Shown: positions 32,515 through 41,253 of the stretch, in pieces
Layout: the number at the start of each line of letters is the position of its first letter
Numbering within the stretch: position 1 is the first letter of the stretch
Source: Acidimicrobiaceae bacterium
GTDB taxonomy: Bacteria; Actinomycetota; Acidimicrobiia; Acidimicrobiales; UBA8592
Direction: 5' to 3'
DNA: 64,000 nucleotides
Assembly (NCBI GenBank): GCA_024641655.1
Contig: JAHECR010000004.1
Location: 52,065-116,064, forward strand
Made by a program: the position numbers and the translations under genes
Notes under the pieces: generated by a model
The model's database searches: none
What the model was told of the DNA's origin: nothing
What the model saw: only the letters and a program-made list of their open reading frames with translations

Positions 32515-34452
32515 ATGCGACGAATCGGAGCACTCCTCATCACCGTTTCGATCCTCCTCGCCGCTGCGGCGTCGGCCATGGCGCAGGACGAGTCGCTCCA
32601 GGTCGTAGACGTGACGTTGACCGATCGGACCGTGACGCTCACCGTGGTCGCGCCGGCCGGCCTCACCGATGTCGAGGTGCACGCGGGCTCGTTCGTGGTG
32701 CTCGTCGACGGGGTACAGCGCCTCCCGGCGGTGGAGCGGATCCCCGGAGACGAGCTCGAGGTCGTGTTGCTCATCGACACCTCCGGGAGCATGGCGGGCG
32801 GCGCGCTCGACGCTGCGAAGGCGGCTGCGGAGGTCCTCGTCGAGGGCCTTCCCGCCGGCGCCAAGTTCGCGGTCGTCGGATTCGGGAGCGAACCGACCGT
32901 CGTGTCGGGCTTCACGACCGACAAGGACGCGACCATCGCCGGGATCGGTTCGCTCGCGGCGGTGGGGGACACGGCGCTCTACAAGGCGGTCGTCACCGCA
33001 GCCGCAAAATTCGATCCGACCTCGCAGGCTTCGCGGAGCATCGTGTTGATCTCCGATGGTGGCAACACCGTGGCCGAGAGCTCGCTTGGAGCGGCACAGG
33101 CCGCAGTGCTGGCGACCAACGCGACGCTCTACGCGGTGTCGCTCGTCACGCCGGAATCCAACCTCGATGACCTGCAGGCCATGGTTGCCGACTCGGGCGG
33201 CACGGTCACCGCCGTGGAGGACGACGCGGGACTCGCGGTGCTGTACACGACCTTCGCCGAGATCCTGCGCAACCAGTACCGGCTCGTCTTCGAAGGCGCC
33301 GGCGAAGGCCCGGTGGAGGCCATGATCGCCGCGCAGGTCGACGGCGCGACGGTCGCCTCGACCACGGTGCAGGTGCAGATGCCCCGTTTGCCTGCGGTGA
33401 CACCGACCCCCGGTCAAGCACCGGGAGGCGTCGACGACCTGCCGACACCCGTGCCGGCGCTCACCCCGCTGCGCCCGGTCGATGCCGTCGTGGCCACCGA
33501 CCCGACCTGGTTGCGCTGGTCTGCCACCGCCGCACTTGCGATCGCCATCGCGATCTTCTCCTACCTGATGCTGGCCCCGACGACGTCGCGGGCCAACCCG
33601 CTGCGGGGCATGGCACCGATCGTGGCACTTCCCCGGGCCGAGACCGCCGGCGGCGTCCGCCGCTTGCCCGACCGGCTCGCGGGGATCGCTGATCGGCTGC
33701 TGGCCCGCCACGGCCGCGGGGTGCGGCTGTCGCTGCTGCTCGAGGCGGCGGGCCTCGAGATCCGCAACGGCGAGTTCGCCGTCCTGGTGGGCCTGCTCGC
33801 CGGCGCCGGGTTCCTGCTCGGCGTGCTCGTGAGCGTGGCGGTCGGCTTGGTCGTCGCCGGTCTCGTCATCGCCACGTCGCTCGGTCTGGTCGGTGTGCTC
33901 GTGTCCCGTCGCCGTCAGGCGTTCGCCGATCAACTCAACGGCACGCTGCAGATGATGGCCGGGTCGCTGCGAACCGGCTACTCGCTGGCGCAGGTCTTCA
34001 CCCTGATCGCCCAGGAAGCGCCCTCGCCCACCTCTGACGAGTTCACCCGGGTCGTGGTGGAGGGTCGCCTCGGGCGGGACCTCATCGAGTCCTGCGCCGA
34101 CCTCTCGCGTCGCATGAAGAGCGAGGACTTCGAGTGGGTCACGAACGCCATCGAGATCACCCGTGACATCGGTGGTGACCTCGCCGAGGTGTTCGACAGC
34201 CTCGCCGGCACGATTCGAGCGAGGGAACGTATCCGGCGACAGATCAGCGCACTCTCGGCGGAGGGCCGGATCTCGGCGATCATCCTCGTCTTCCTGCCCT
34301 TCCCCATGTTCTTCTGGCAGCTCGCGGTGAACCGTGAGTACACGATGCTGTTGTTCACCACAGGCGTCGGCCGCCTCATCTTCTTCAGTGCGGTGAGCGC
34401 GCTCGTCGCCGGCGTCATCTGGATTCGTCGCCTCATTCGGCTCGAGTTCTGA
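32515..34452 (+). CDS. tadB: vWA-TadB fusion: exported von Willebrand A domain joined to the Tad platform protein, module A
   Basis: The 645-residue protein has a signal peptide (about 1-24, ending AMAQD) and a vWA domain with the MIDAS motif [11 protein letters not shown] (about 84-94) and further ligands. A Pro/Thr-rich linker follows (about 290-325), then a membrane helix (about 336-355), a cytoplasmic stretch, two more helices and a T2SSF domain (about 470-605, [22 protein letters not shown] ... [23 protein letters not shown]) ending in membrane helices. Standard TadB is only the second half. ATG 32515 follows GAGG; GTG 32506, overlapping the CpaF stop, is the alternative. The module B copy has the same fusion. 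Confidence 0.9.
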   Translation: MRRIGALLITVSILLAAAASAMAQDESLQVVDVTLTDRTVTLTVVAPAGLTDVEVHAGSFVVLVDGVQRLPAVERIPGDELEVVLLIDTSGSMAGGALDAAKAAAEVLVEGLPAGAKFAVVGFGSEPTVVSGFTTDKDATIAGIGSLAAVGDTALYKAVVTAAAKFDPTSQASRSIVLISDGGNTVAESSLGAAQAAVLATNATLYAVSLVTPESNLDDLQAMVADSGGTVTAVEDDAGLAVLYTTFAEILRNQYRLVFEGAGEGPVEAMIAAQVDGATVASTTVQVQMPRLPAVTPTPGQAPGGVDDLPTPVPALTPLRPVDAVVATDPTWLRWSATAALAIAIAIFSYLMLAPTTSRANPLRGMAPIVALPRAETAGGVRRLPDRLAGIADRLLARHGRGVRLSLLLEAAGLEIRNGEFAVLVGLLAGAGFLLGVLVSVAVGLVVAGLVIATSLGLVGVLVSRRRQAFADQLNGTLQMMAGSLRTGYSLAQVFTLIAQEAPSPTSDEFTRVVVEGRLGRDLIESCADLSRRMKSEDFEWVTNAIEITRDIGGDLAEVFDSLAGTIRARERIRRQISALSAEGRISAIILVFLPFPMFFWQLAVNREYTMLLFTTGVGRLIFFSAVSALVAGVIWIRRLIRLEF

Positions 34453-34463
34453 GAGGAGTGGTC

Positions 34464-35375
34464 ATGGCTCCCTGGCACATCTGGCTCTCGGCAGCAGCAC
34501 TCGTCACATCGATCCCGTTGCTCTGGTACTCCGTCGCCGCCGACCGCTCGACACGCCGCGCCCGTGACGCGTTGATGAGCGCGATGGCAGGCACCTTCCG
34601 GGAGACGTCGCTGGCCCGGCCGGCTCGGGAACGGATCCTCGAGGGTTCGGTGCGGCGCGTCGTCGCCACCATCGGCAAGTTGACGCCCGTCGGGATGGCT
34701 CGCGAGTACGACCGGCGCCTCGCGCGGGCCGGTCTGGCCGGCCGCTGGACTGCCGAGCGGCTCCTGACGGTCAAGGCGCTCGCCTCGCTGGGCGTCTTCC
34801 TCGCGTTCATGGCACTGTCGGCGGTCAACACATCGGCGGTGCAGCTCCTGCTCGGGGCGTTGCTCGCCGTGTTCGTGTTCATCATCCCCGACATCTTGAT
34901 CGTCCGCCGGGGCGACGCCCGCGAGGCGGTCATGCGCCAGGAGTTGCCCGACATCATCGACCAGGTCGTGATCGCCGTCGAGGCCGGCCTCTCGTTCGAC
35001 TCTGCGCTCGACCGGGTGGCGCGAAAAGGCTCGGGCCCCCTCGCCCAGGAGTTCCATCGGTTCCATCAGGACATCTCGCTCGGCATGTCGCGCAGAGACG
35101 GTCTGATGGCGCTCGCCGACCGTACCGAGCTCCCCGAGCTGCGCGAGCTCATGCTTGCGCTCGCGCAGTCGGAGGCTCACGGTCTGCCCCTCGGGCGGGT
35201 TCTGCGGGTCCAGGCCGACGAGATCCGTGACAAGCGGAAGTCGCGCGCCGAGGAACGGGCCATGAAGGTGCCGGTCAAGATCGTGGTACCGGTGGTGCTG
35301 TGCATCTTCCCTTGTCTCATTGCGGTCATCATCGGACCTGCGCTCATCCGGATCTTCGAGACGTTGGGCACCTGA
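34464..35375 (+). CDS. tadC: Tad platform protein TadC (T2SSF domain), module A
   Basis: The 303-residue membrane protein is the second platform subunit. It has an N-terminal helix, a cytoplasmic segment with basic residues, two central helices (about 105-145) and the T2SSF cytoplasmic domain (MRQELPDIIDQVVIAVEAGLSFDSALDRVA ... SRRDGLMALADRTELPELRELMLALAQSEAHGLPLGRVLRVQADEIR). Two C-terminal helices follow. GAGAGGAG precedes ATG 34464. TadB and TadC should form the heteromeric pilus base driven by CpaF. Confidence 0.93.
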   Translation: MAPWHIWLSAAALVTSIPLLWYSVAADRSTRRARDALMSAMAGTFRETSLARPARERILEGSVRRVVATIGKLTPVGMAREYDRRLARAGLAGRWTAERLLTVKALASLGVFLAFMALSAVNTSAVQLLLGALLAVFVFIIPDILIVRRGDAREAVMRQELPDIIDQVVIAVEAGLSFDSALDRVARKGSGPLAQEFHRFHQDISLGMSRRDGLMALADRTELPELRELMLALAQSEAHGLPLGRVLRVQADEIRDKRKSRAEERAMKVPVKIVVPVVLCIFPCLIAVIIGPALIRIFETLGT

Positions 35376-35389
35376 AGGAGGTGGACACC

Positions 35390-36520
35390 ATGTCGTCGCA
35401 CTCACGGTCTTCGGAGTCCTTGGCGGCACAGGGCCCCTCGTCGGAGGTCGGCCCTTCTCCGGGAGCGTCTTTCGAAACCATGCGGTCCGAAGCGATGCCG
35501 TCGCCCGCATCGCTGCCCCGTCATCGGCGCGTGCCCGTCGAGCAGACGAGCGTCGAGGCGATGTTGCAGGCGATCGGTTCCGGTCGACTGCAACCCGTTG
35601 GGCCCCCCGAGCAGCCGCTGCACACCGGATTCGATCCTCTCGATCAGGCGCTCGAAGGTGGGCTACATCGAGGAGACCTGACCATCGTCGGTGGCCTGCC
35701 GGGGGTCGGCAAGACGGTCGCCACGCTTCAGTGGGCGAGGGCATTCGCCCGTCAAGGTGCCCGCGTGCTGTACCACTGCTACGAGCACGACCTCTCGTCG
35801 CTCCTCGGTCGGATGCTCGCCGCGGAATGCAGCGAACTCCCGATCCCGATCGCTCGCGACGAGGCCGACGACGTCCGGGCAGCCGTCGAAGCGTTGATGC
35901 GTGGCGAGTGGGATCGAGACGCCGCCTACGCAGGACTGCCGATGGTGCGCGCCGCGCTCGCTCAGATGGAGTCGTACGCGAGCCGGTTGACGCTCAGCCA
36001 GCTCGCAAGCGACACCGCCGACCTGGATCTGGTCCGTTCCACGGTCGTCGACGCGACCGACCCCTACGACGTGGTCTTCGTCGACTACCTCCAGAAGGTC
36101 CCCGTGCCCGGCCTGGTCGGCACCGAGCGTTACGTCGCCGTCGTAGAGGGGTTGAAGAACCTCGCCCTGTCCGAGCACTGCCAGGTCGTCGGTATCTCCG
36201 CGGTGGGTCCGCGTGCGTTCGACAACCGACGCCTGCACCTCGACGGGCTCCGGGGCGCACACGTCCTGGCGCACGAGGCCGACGTCATCATCACCTTGAA
36301 CGACAAGCTTCGCATCGCGTCGAAGGCTCACCTGGCGTTCGACTCGACGCTTGCGCAACGATTCGCCCGCATGGTCGTGTTCACGATCGAGAAGAACCGG
36401 AGAGGCCTCGCACCCCTCGACCTCGAGTTCGACACGGACTTCGCACACTTCCGATTCGATCCCCGCGGTCGCTTCGTCGCCGAACGGCTGGTGAACGGCG
36501 GAGGCCTGCCCGACGCGTAG
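35390..36520 (+). CDS. Stand-alone DnaB-C-like RecA-fold ATPase, last gene of Tad module A
   Basis: The 376-residue protein has a disordered N-terminus (about 1-70) and a RecA-fold ATPase resembling the C-terminal domain of replicative helicase DnaB. It has TGFDPLDQALEGGLHRGDL, Walker A GGLPGVGKT (about 101-109), YEHD with the catalytic glutamate, Walker B DVVFVDYLQKVP (about 224-235), LRGAHVLAHEADVII and the arginine-finger-like EKNRRG. The primase-binding N-terminal domain of DnaB is absent, so it is not a replication helicase. GGAGGTG precedes ATG 35390, 14 bp after tadC. Placement at the end of both pilus operons suggests a Tad role, perhaps acting with CpaF. Confidence 0.82.
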   Translation: MSSHSRSSESLAAQGPSSEVGPSPGASFETMRSEAMPSPASLPRHRRVPVEQTSVEAMLQAIGSGRLQPVGPPEQPLHTGFDPLDQALEGGLHRGDLTIVGGLPGVGKTVATLQWARAFARQGARVLYHCYEHDLSSLLGRMLAAECSELPIPIARDEADDVRAAVEALMRGEWDRDAAYAGLPMVRAALAQMESYASRLTLSQLASDTADLDLVRSTVVDATDPYDVVFVDYLQKVPVPGLVGTERYVAVVEGLKNLALSEHCQVVGISAVGPRAFDNRRLHLDGLRGAHVLAHEADVIITLNDKLRIASKAHLAFDSTLAQRFARMVVFTIEKNRRGLAPLDLEFDTDFAHFRFDPRGRFVAERLVNGGGLPDA

Positions 36521-36554
36521 GACCGATCCCTCGTGGAAGGTCCGTTCGGGCCGG

Positions 36555-37277
36555 TCAGGAGTGCGTGAACGCTTCGATGGCCCGGGACATCTCCTGATGA
36601 TGAGCAGAAGCCGTGTGGTCATGGGGCGCCCCCTGACGCCACCCGGCTTGACGCGCAAGCGCCACGGCGGTCAGCTGAGACTGCACCTCGAGCTTTCTGA
36701 GGATCTGACGCACGTGGGTGCGCACCGTGGACTCGGCGATCACCCGCGCACTGGCGATCTCGCTGACGACACGACCACGCATGAGATCCGCGAGGACGTC
36801 GCCTTCGGCCGCGGTGAGGTCGTCGAAGGGACGGAGACGGCGTTGGTGTTCGCTTCGGACCCGCTGGGAGCTCAAGAGCCAGCGGTACTTCTCGCTGTCA
36901 GAGTTGACGCTGCCACCGGCGAGCCCTCTGCGGATCGACGCCATCAGCTCGCTGAATCCCGCAGCCTTGCGCACCACTCCGCTCGCTCCCAGCTCCAGGC
37001 AGTAGCCGAGGATCCCTTCGTTGCCGGTTCCGGTCAGAACGAGACAGTTCGTGCCGACCGCGATGCACTCCGAGATCATGCCGACTCCCGCGAACGAACC
37101 GACCCCCCAGTCCAGGTCGAGCAGGCAGAAGTCGTAGCCGCCCTGTTGGACAAGCCGGGCGGGTTCGTCGCGGGTCGGATCAGCTGCGTCGACCGCCAGG
37201 TCGTCGTTCGTCAACGCAAACCGGATCGCCTCGGTGATCAGCGGGTGGTCGTCGACGACGAGCATCGTGCGCATCAC
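36555..37277 (-). CDS. LuxR/NarL-family response regulator, Tad module B
   Basis: The 240-residue regulator has a receiver domain with the acidic pair in VVDDHPL, phospho-acceptor aspartate in YDFCLLDLDWG and the lysine in VVRKAAG. The LuxR-type DNA-binding domain covers about 150-215 (LTAAEGDVLADLMRGRVVSEIASARVIAESTVRTHVRQILRKL). GTG 37277 overlaps the kinase stop; ATG 37274 is one codon later. It is the paralogue of the module A regulator and lacks that protein's Cys-rich tail. Only 34 bp separate it from the convergent end of module A. Confidence 0.93.
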   Translation of the reverse strand: MMRTMLVVDDHPLITEAIRFALTNDDLAVDAADPTRDEPARLVQQGGYDFCLLDLDWGVGSFAGVGMISECIAVGTNCLVLTGTGNEGILGYCLELGASGVVRKAAGFSELMASIRRGLAGGSVNSDSEKYRWLLSSQRVRSEHQRRLRPFDDLTAAEGDVLADLMRGRVVSEIASARVIAESTVRTHVRQILRKLEVQSQLTAVALARQAGWRQGAPHDHTASAHHQEMSRAIEAFTHS

Positions 37278-38866
37278 AAAGCGCGGGCTCGATCGACGCG
37301 TCCGCCGGCGAGGTTCGGCTGGGCGATCCTTCCGGCGGCGTCGGTGTCTCGGGGCTGGCTCGACGCCGCCGGAAGGATCAATGCGAAGCCTGCCCCACGC
37401 ATGGTCGGAAGCAGGTGTAGTTCCCCGCCGGCTTGCCGGGCGAGACGGCGCGACGAGAACAGGCCCAGTCCGTTGGTGGGCGACGGGTGTCGAGATACGC
37501 CGCGCTGGAAGAGGTGCTCCCGCACGCCATCGTCGATGCCGGGGCCGTCGTCGGTGACCACCAGTTCGATCCAGCCAGAGTGCGCCGGTCGCGCGGTGAT
37601 CGTCACGCGCGCTCCGGGGGCATGTTGCGCGGCATTGTCCAGCAGGTTGTGGACGATCTCGGCGACGATGGCACCGGGCGCTGCGACAGCGGCGCTCGCC
37701 GTGAGGTCGAGATCGATCTCCTGGCCTTGCAGCTCCGCGAGTTGGGCGACGGGCTCGAGCACGTCCGCCAGTCGAGTCACGTAACGGTCCGTGCCGGTCT
37801 CTCCGTCGATCATGTGGCCCAGCCGCGTGATCTCTGCGTTGAGCGCTCGAATCATCCGGTCGAGCATCGTGAGGTCACCGACCTCGACACTGCGTTCGAG
37901 CGCATCGAGGCCGCCTTCGATGGCTACCAGGGACGACCGGCCGTTGTGGCGCAGCACCGATCGGTCGCTCATCGCCCGTTCGAGGACGGCGCGATTGTCT
38001 TCCACCAGTTGGATGTATCGCTCGGTGCGGGCGCGCTGGTGTTTGCTGCGCAGCACGACCTGAGACTCGGTCCACAGGCTCGTCAATATTGCGGTGAGGA
38101 TCAGCCAGAGCAGCGCGGCAATGCACGCGACGTCTCCCGGTGCGACCGAGCCTGCCTCGATCACGATCGCCAGCGCCAGTCCGACCCCGAGGAAGGTGCC
38201 GCCATCGAAGAGGCTCGCGGTTCGGTCGCGCCGGGTCGTGCGGAGCGAGGTCGCGATGAGCAACAGCGCCAGCCCCGACAGCACAGACCGCTCGACCAGC
38301 GTGGTCGTCGACGTCGGCGCCGGCCACGACGACACGGTCGCCAGTGGGCTCACGAGGATCGTCGAGATCCACATCTTGCGTGAGCGTTCGGACCATGCGC
38401 TGTCGGCTCTCCACACGAGCCCGCCCGAGATGACCGCGATGCCAGACCATCGCAGCACACCCAGCGTGTGCTCGATCGCAACGGGGTGGCGGGTTGCGCT
38501 CGTTGCGGCGGCGGCGGCCAGCGCGTGATCGATCGTCCCCATGCCGAGCAGAATGCAGCCAACACCCACGGTGACGGGAGCATCCCATCGGCTCTCGCGG
38601 GAAAGGTGCAGCGACAGCACACCTGCCGACGTCAGGCTGGTGGTCGCGAGCACCGCGAGCAGGAGCGCCACGAACGTTGCACTTGGCGAGGGCGGGCTGG
38701 CGGTGTGGCGCCACAAGGAAACAACCGAAAGCGCAACGGCGACGGGCAAGACCGCCCAGATGACCGTCGTCGATCGCAAGAGGTGTAGACGGCGCGCCGC
38801 TTCAAGGAGGTCGGCCTCAATGGCCGCGCCCCGCGAGCCTTTCCGAGTGTCGAACTGCTTCGCCAC
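37274..38866 (-). CDS. Membrane sensor histidine kinase, Tad module B
   Basis: The 530-residue kinase has a cytoplasmic N-terminus, seven or eight membrane helices (about 33-270), a short coiled coil and the phospho-acceptor motif SVLRHNGRSSLVAIEGG (His about 307). The ATPase domain carries VHNLLDNAAQHAPGARV (N-box), DDGPGIDDG (G1) and GLGLFSSRRLA (G2). RHxxRSSLxAxEGG is shared with the module A kinase. The start is a GTG at 38866 without a clear ribosome binding site, so the exact N-terminus is uncertain. Confidence 0.9.
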   Translation of the reverse strand: MAKQFDTRKGSRGAAIEADLLEAARRLHLLRSTTVIWAVLPVAVALSVVSLWRHTASPPSPSATFVALLLAVLATTSLTSAGVLSLHLSRESRWDAPVTVGVGCILLGMGTIDHALAAAAATSATRHPVAIEHTLGVLRWSGIAVISGGLVWRADSAWSERSRKMWISTILVSPLATVSSWPAPTSTTTLVERSVLSGLALLLIATSLRTTRRDRTASLFDGGTFLGVGLALAIVIEAGSVAPGDVACIAALLWLILTAILTSLWTESQVVLRSKHQRARTERYIQLVEDNRAVLERAMSDRSVLRHNGRSSLVAIEGGLDALERSVEVGDLTMLDRMIRALNAEITRLGHMIDGETGTDRYVTRLADVLEPVAQLAELQGQEIDLDLTASAAVAAPGAIVAEIVHNLLDNAAQHAPGARVTITARPAHSGWIELVVTDDGPGIDDGVREHLFQRGVSRHPSPTNGLGLFSSRRLARQAGGELHLLPTMRGAGFALILPAASSQPRDTDAAGRIAQPNLAGGRVDRARAL

Positions 38867-39189
38867 GATTTCTTCGCCCAGTCAGAGCCCGTCGCGGAGT
38901 TCCGCTCTCCGCTTCGCCCGTGCTCGTTGCGTGCGAGTCTGCCATGTGAGGTATGCCTATCGCAAGGGATCAGGGGGCGATGGCTACGCATCACCCAGCG
39001 TGGCGCGTCCGCTACAAAGGCCCTGGTCAGGACGGGTCTCCACAAAAGTGAGGAGGCCGTCGTCACCGTCGCTTCGTAGGCAAAGACCCCTACTTCGGTC
39101 GATGATGCCCGCCGTCGGCTCGACAAGGCTCGACGTGTCGACCTGCGACCGCGGGCGGCGAAGCACATCGACACGGAGGAAGCATCCCT
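38867..39189. promoter_or_regulatory. Divergent control region between module B kinase and pilin operon
   Basis: No gene is seen in these 323 bases. Short inverted repeats are present, GTAGG-N8-CCTAC at 39076-39093 and TCGAC-GT-GTCGA at 39130-39141. Neither matches the palindromes upstream of module A. This suggests the two modules may answer to different regulators, but the sites are weak. Confidence 0.4.
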
Positions 39190-39378
39190 ATGGCTCAGCT
39201 CGCACTACGACTCAGGAACTTCATCGAGGAATGCAGGACCCGCGACGAGGGCATCTCCTCGATCGAGTACGGCCTGATGGCTGTCGGCATCGCCTTGGTG
39301 ATGGGTGCCGCGGCGATCGGGGTCGGCGACCAGCTCGAAAGTCTGTTCTCGAACATCGAGACGGCGCTCACTCCTTGA
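39190..39378 (+). CDS. flp: Flp-type prepilin 1, Tad module B
   Basis: The 62-residue prepilin has a leader ending in TRDEG and the mature start ISSIEYGLMAVGIALVMGAAAIG, with the conserved glutamate-tyrosine pair. It differs from the module A pilins (AAAVEY) at the cleavage site, where ISSIEY is shared by both module B pilins. CGGAGGAAG precedes the ATG. First gene of the second pilus operon. Confidence 0.92.
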   Translation: MAQLALRLRNFIEECRTRDEGISSIEYGLMAVGIALVMGAAAIGVGDQLESLFSNIETALTP

Positions 39379-39503
39379 CCGGCGGCCGAGGCAGGGTTGG
39401 GTTGCCTCTGGGCGCCCAACCCGTCGCCCCGGCCCGGCGCGTGAGGCGTCGGCCGGCGACGGTCATCGTGAGCGTCGGAGGCCCCGAGAACCAGGCGGGA
39501 GCG

Positions 39504-39668
39504 ATGAGACACCCGGAACTCCGTCAACGAGTCGCCGATGACCGGGGCATCAGCTCGATCGAGTACGGCCTGATGGCAGTCGGGGTCGTGTTCGGCCTGG
39601 CGCTGGTGGTCGGTGGTGTGGGCGCGGCGGTTGCCGCGATGTTCGATGAGATCACGGCAGCGTTCTGA
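39504..39668 (+). CDS. Flp-type prepilin 2, Tad module B
   Basis: This short prepilin of 54 residues has a leader MRHPELRQRVADDRG and mature part ISSIEYGLMAVGVVFGLALVVGGVGAAVAAMFDEITAAF. It is near-identical to prepilin 1 of the same module over the first nine mature residues. CGGGAG lies just before ATG 39504. The last codons and stop fall within a 10-base direct repeat (CGTTCTGAGC twice, 39661-39680). Confidence 0.87.
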   Translation: MRHPELRQRVADDRGISSIEYGLMAVGVVFGLALVVGGVGAAVAAMFDEITAAF

Positions 39669-39711
39669 GCCGTTCTGAGCAGAGTTCGAGACGTCAAAGG
39701 GAGGTGATGTG

Positions 39712-40110
39712 ATGAGCGGTGGCGGGTTCGACCCGACGGCGGCAGGACCTGGGCGTAGCTCCGACCAAGGGGTCAGCGCCATCGAGTTCGCACTGCTGTT
39801 GCCCCTCCTGGTCCTGTTCTTGTTCGGCATCATCCAGTTCGGTCGGGCGTACAACGCGAAGATCACGTTGAGCCATGCGGCCCGTGAAGGAGTCCGCGCG
39901 CTCGTCGTCGGTGGTGACCCGGTCACGACGGCAGAGGCTGGCGCTGGTTCCCTCAGCGTGAGCGTGTCCGCCGATGATTGCGATGACGACACCCTGGGTG
40001 AACCGGTCAGTGTGACCGTCAGCTACGTCTACAGCTACCCCATCCCGCTGTTCGGCGACGTCAACGGAACCATGTCGGAGACCGCCACGATGCGCTGCGA
40101 GCAGCCATGA
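39712..40110 (+). CDS. tadE: TadE-like pseudopilin, Tad module B
   Basis: The 132-residue protein has a leader ending in SDQG, then VSAIEFALLLPLLVLFLFGIIQFGRAYNAKITLSHAAREGVRA, the TadE helix and following signature. Its exported part has two cysteines (DDCDDD and MRCEQP). The perfect ribosome binding site GGAGGTGAT lies seven bases before ATG 39712. It overlaps the next gene (ATGA), so translation is coupled. Confidence 0.9.
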   Translation: MSGGGFDPTAAGPGRSSDQGVSAIEFALLLPLLVLFLFGIIQFGRAYNAKITLSHAAREGVRALVVGGDPVTTAEAGAGSLSVSVSADDCDDDTLGEPVSVTVSYVYSYPIPLFGDVNGTMSETATMRCEQP

Positions 40111-41198
40111 GTTGCCGACCGCTTCGTTCCGACCGCGGCGCGATGGCCATCATGATCGCGCTCTCCGTCCTCGTAATGGCCGGCATCGCCGTGCTCGTAA
40201 TCGACGTCGGGTCGCTCTACGAGGAGCGCCGCGATCTCCAGAACGGGGCCGATGCGGCGGCCCTGGCGCTCGCGCAGTCGTGCGCAACCGACGAACCGGG
40301 CTTCACCTGCACCGGTGGGCCGAACGCGACGGAGACAGCGCTTGCAGAGCTGTACGCGGATGCGAATGCGAGCGACGCCGCCGCCCGCGTCTTCGACGTC
40401 ATCTTCGATGGCCGCGAGGTCACCGTCGAGATTCGGACAGAAGATGCGAGCGGCGACCCGGAGTCGGTGGACCCTTGGTTCTCGCGCATCTGGGGCCACA
40501 GCGGAACTGAAGTGTTCGCCACCGCCAGCGCAGCATGGGGTTCACCCACGACCGTCAGCGCGATCCCGATCGTGATCAGCTCGTGTGAGTGGTCGATAGC
40601 GACCGGTGACGGCGACGAATACGGAGCCGAGCACTACCGGATCATCTACCTCCACGATCTGAACGAGAAGGGCATGAAAGCCGTGGGAGCCAACGGCAGC
40701 ACACCCCCGCTGTGCAAGTCCGGTCCGGGCCAGGACGTGGATCTCCCTGGTCCCGAAGACGACGACGTCGACCGGGCGGAGGGCGGGTTCGGCTATCTCG
40801 ATTCGCACGACTGTCGATCCACGGTCTCGGTCGGCGGTTTCGTGCTGGGCCAACCGGGAGCGAGCAACCCCGGAAGTCTCGGCTGCGACCCCGGTGACCT
40901 CCTTGACCAGACGTTGCTGGTCCCCATCTTCGACGACATCGCGTTCAGCGGGACGCCGTGCGGCGGGCCGCCGGGCCAGAACTGCTACCACATCTACGGG
41001 TTCTCGCTGTTCCACGTGCTCGACATCGATCTCACCGGTGGCGGATGGAGCAACCAAGGAAACATCTGCCGGCCCCAACAGCGCTGCCTGGGCGGCTACT
41101 TCGCCTCCGGATTCATCCCGCTCCAAGCGGGCCTCGAGATGCTCGGCGACGCCGACCCACCCGACCTGGGTGTCTCGGTCGTGGTGTTGAGCTCGTGA
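40107..41198 (+). CDS. TadG-like pilus assembly protein with Cys-rich C-terminal domain, module B
   Basis: The 363-residue protein has one membrane helix (about 13-33) and the signature DVGSLYEERRDLQNGADAAALALA, followed by a large exported domain rich in cysteine. Landmarks shared with the module A copy are SCEWSIATG, VPIFDDIAF, CYHIYGF and CLGGYF. Overall identity elsewhere looks low, so these motifs mark the core of an unnamed domain, probably held by disulfides. It overlaps tadE by four bases. Confidence 0.87.
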   Translation: MSCRPLRSDRGAMAIMIALSVLVMAGIAVLVIDVGSLYEERRDLQNGADAAALALAQSCATDEPGFTCTGGPNATETALAELYADANASDAAARVFDVIFDGREVTVEIRTEDASGDPESVDPWFSRIWGHSGTEVFATASAAWGSPTTVSAIPIVISSCEWSIATGDGDEYGAEHYRIIYLHDLNEKGMKAVGANGSTPPLCKSGPGQDVDLPGPEDDDVDRAEGGFGYLDSHDCRSTVSVGGFVLGQPGASNPGSLGCDPGDLLDQTLLVPIFDDIAFSGTPCGGPPGQNCYHIYGFSLFHVLDIDLTGGGWSNQGNICRPQQRCLGGYFASGFIPLQAGLEMLGDADPPDLGVSVVVLSS

Positions 41199-41253
41199 AC
41201 ACACACACCAGACAGCCATTGGCCGACGATTCGACCGAACGAAGGACCAGATC

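Noticed and set aside
31924..33933. A 669-codon minus-strand frame opposite cpaF and vWA-tadB
   Set aside because: The sense strand carries strong domain matches. The antisense product is low-complexity (His, Gly, Asp, Arg), typical of high-GC shadows.
36521..36554. Short inverted repeats in the 34-bp gap between the two Tad modules
   Set aside because: The best stem is GGACC/GGTCC, five pairs with a long loop, too weak to call a terminator or a recombination site.
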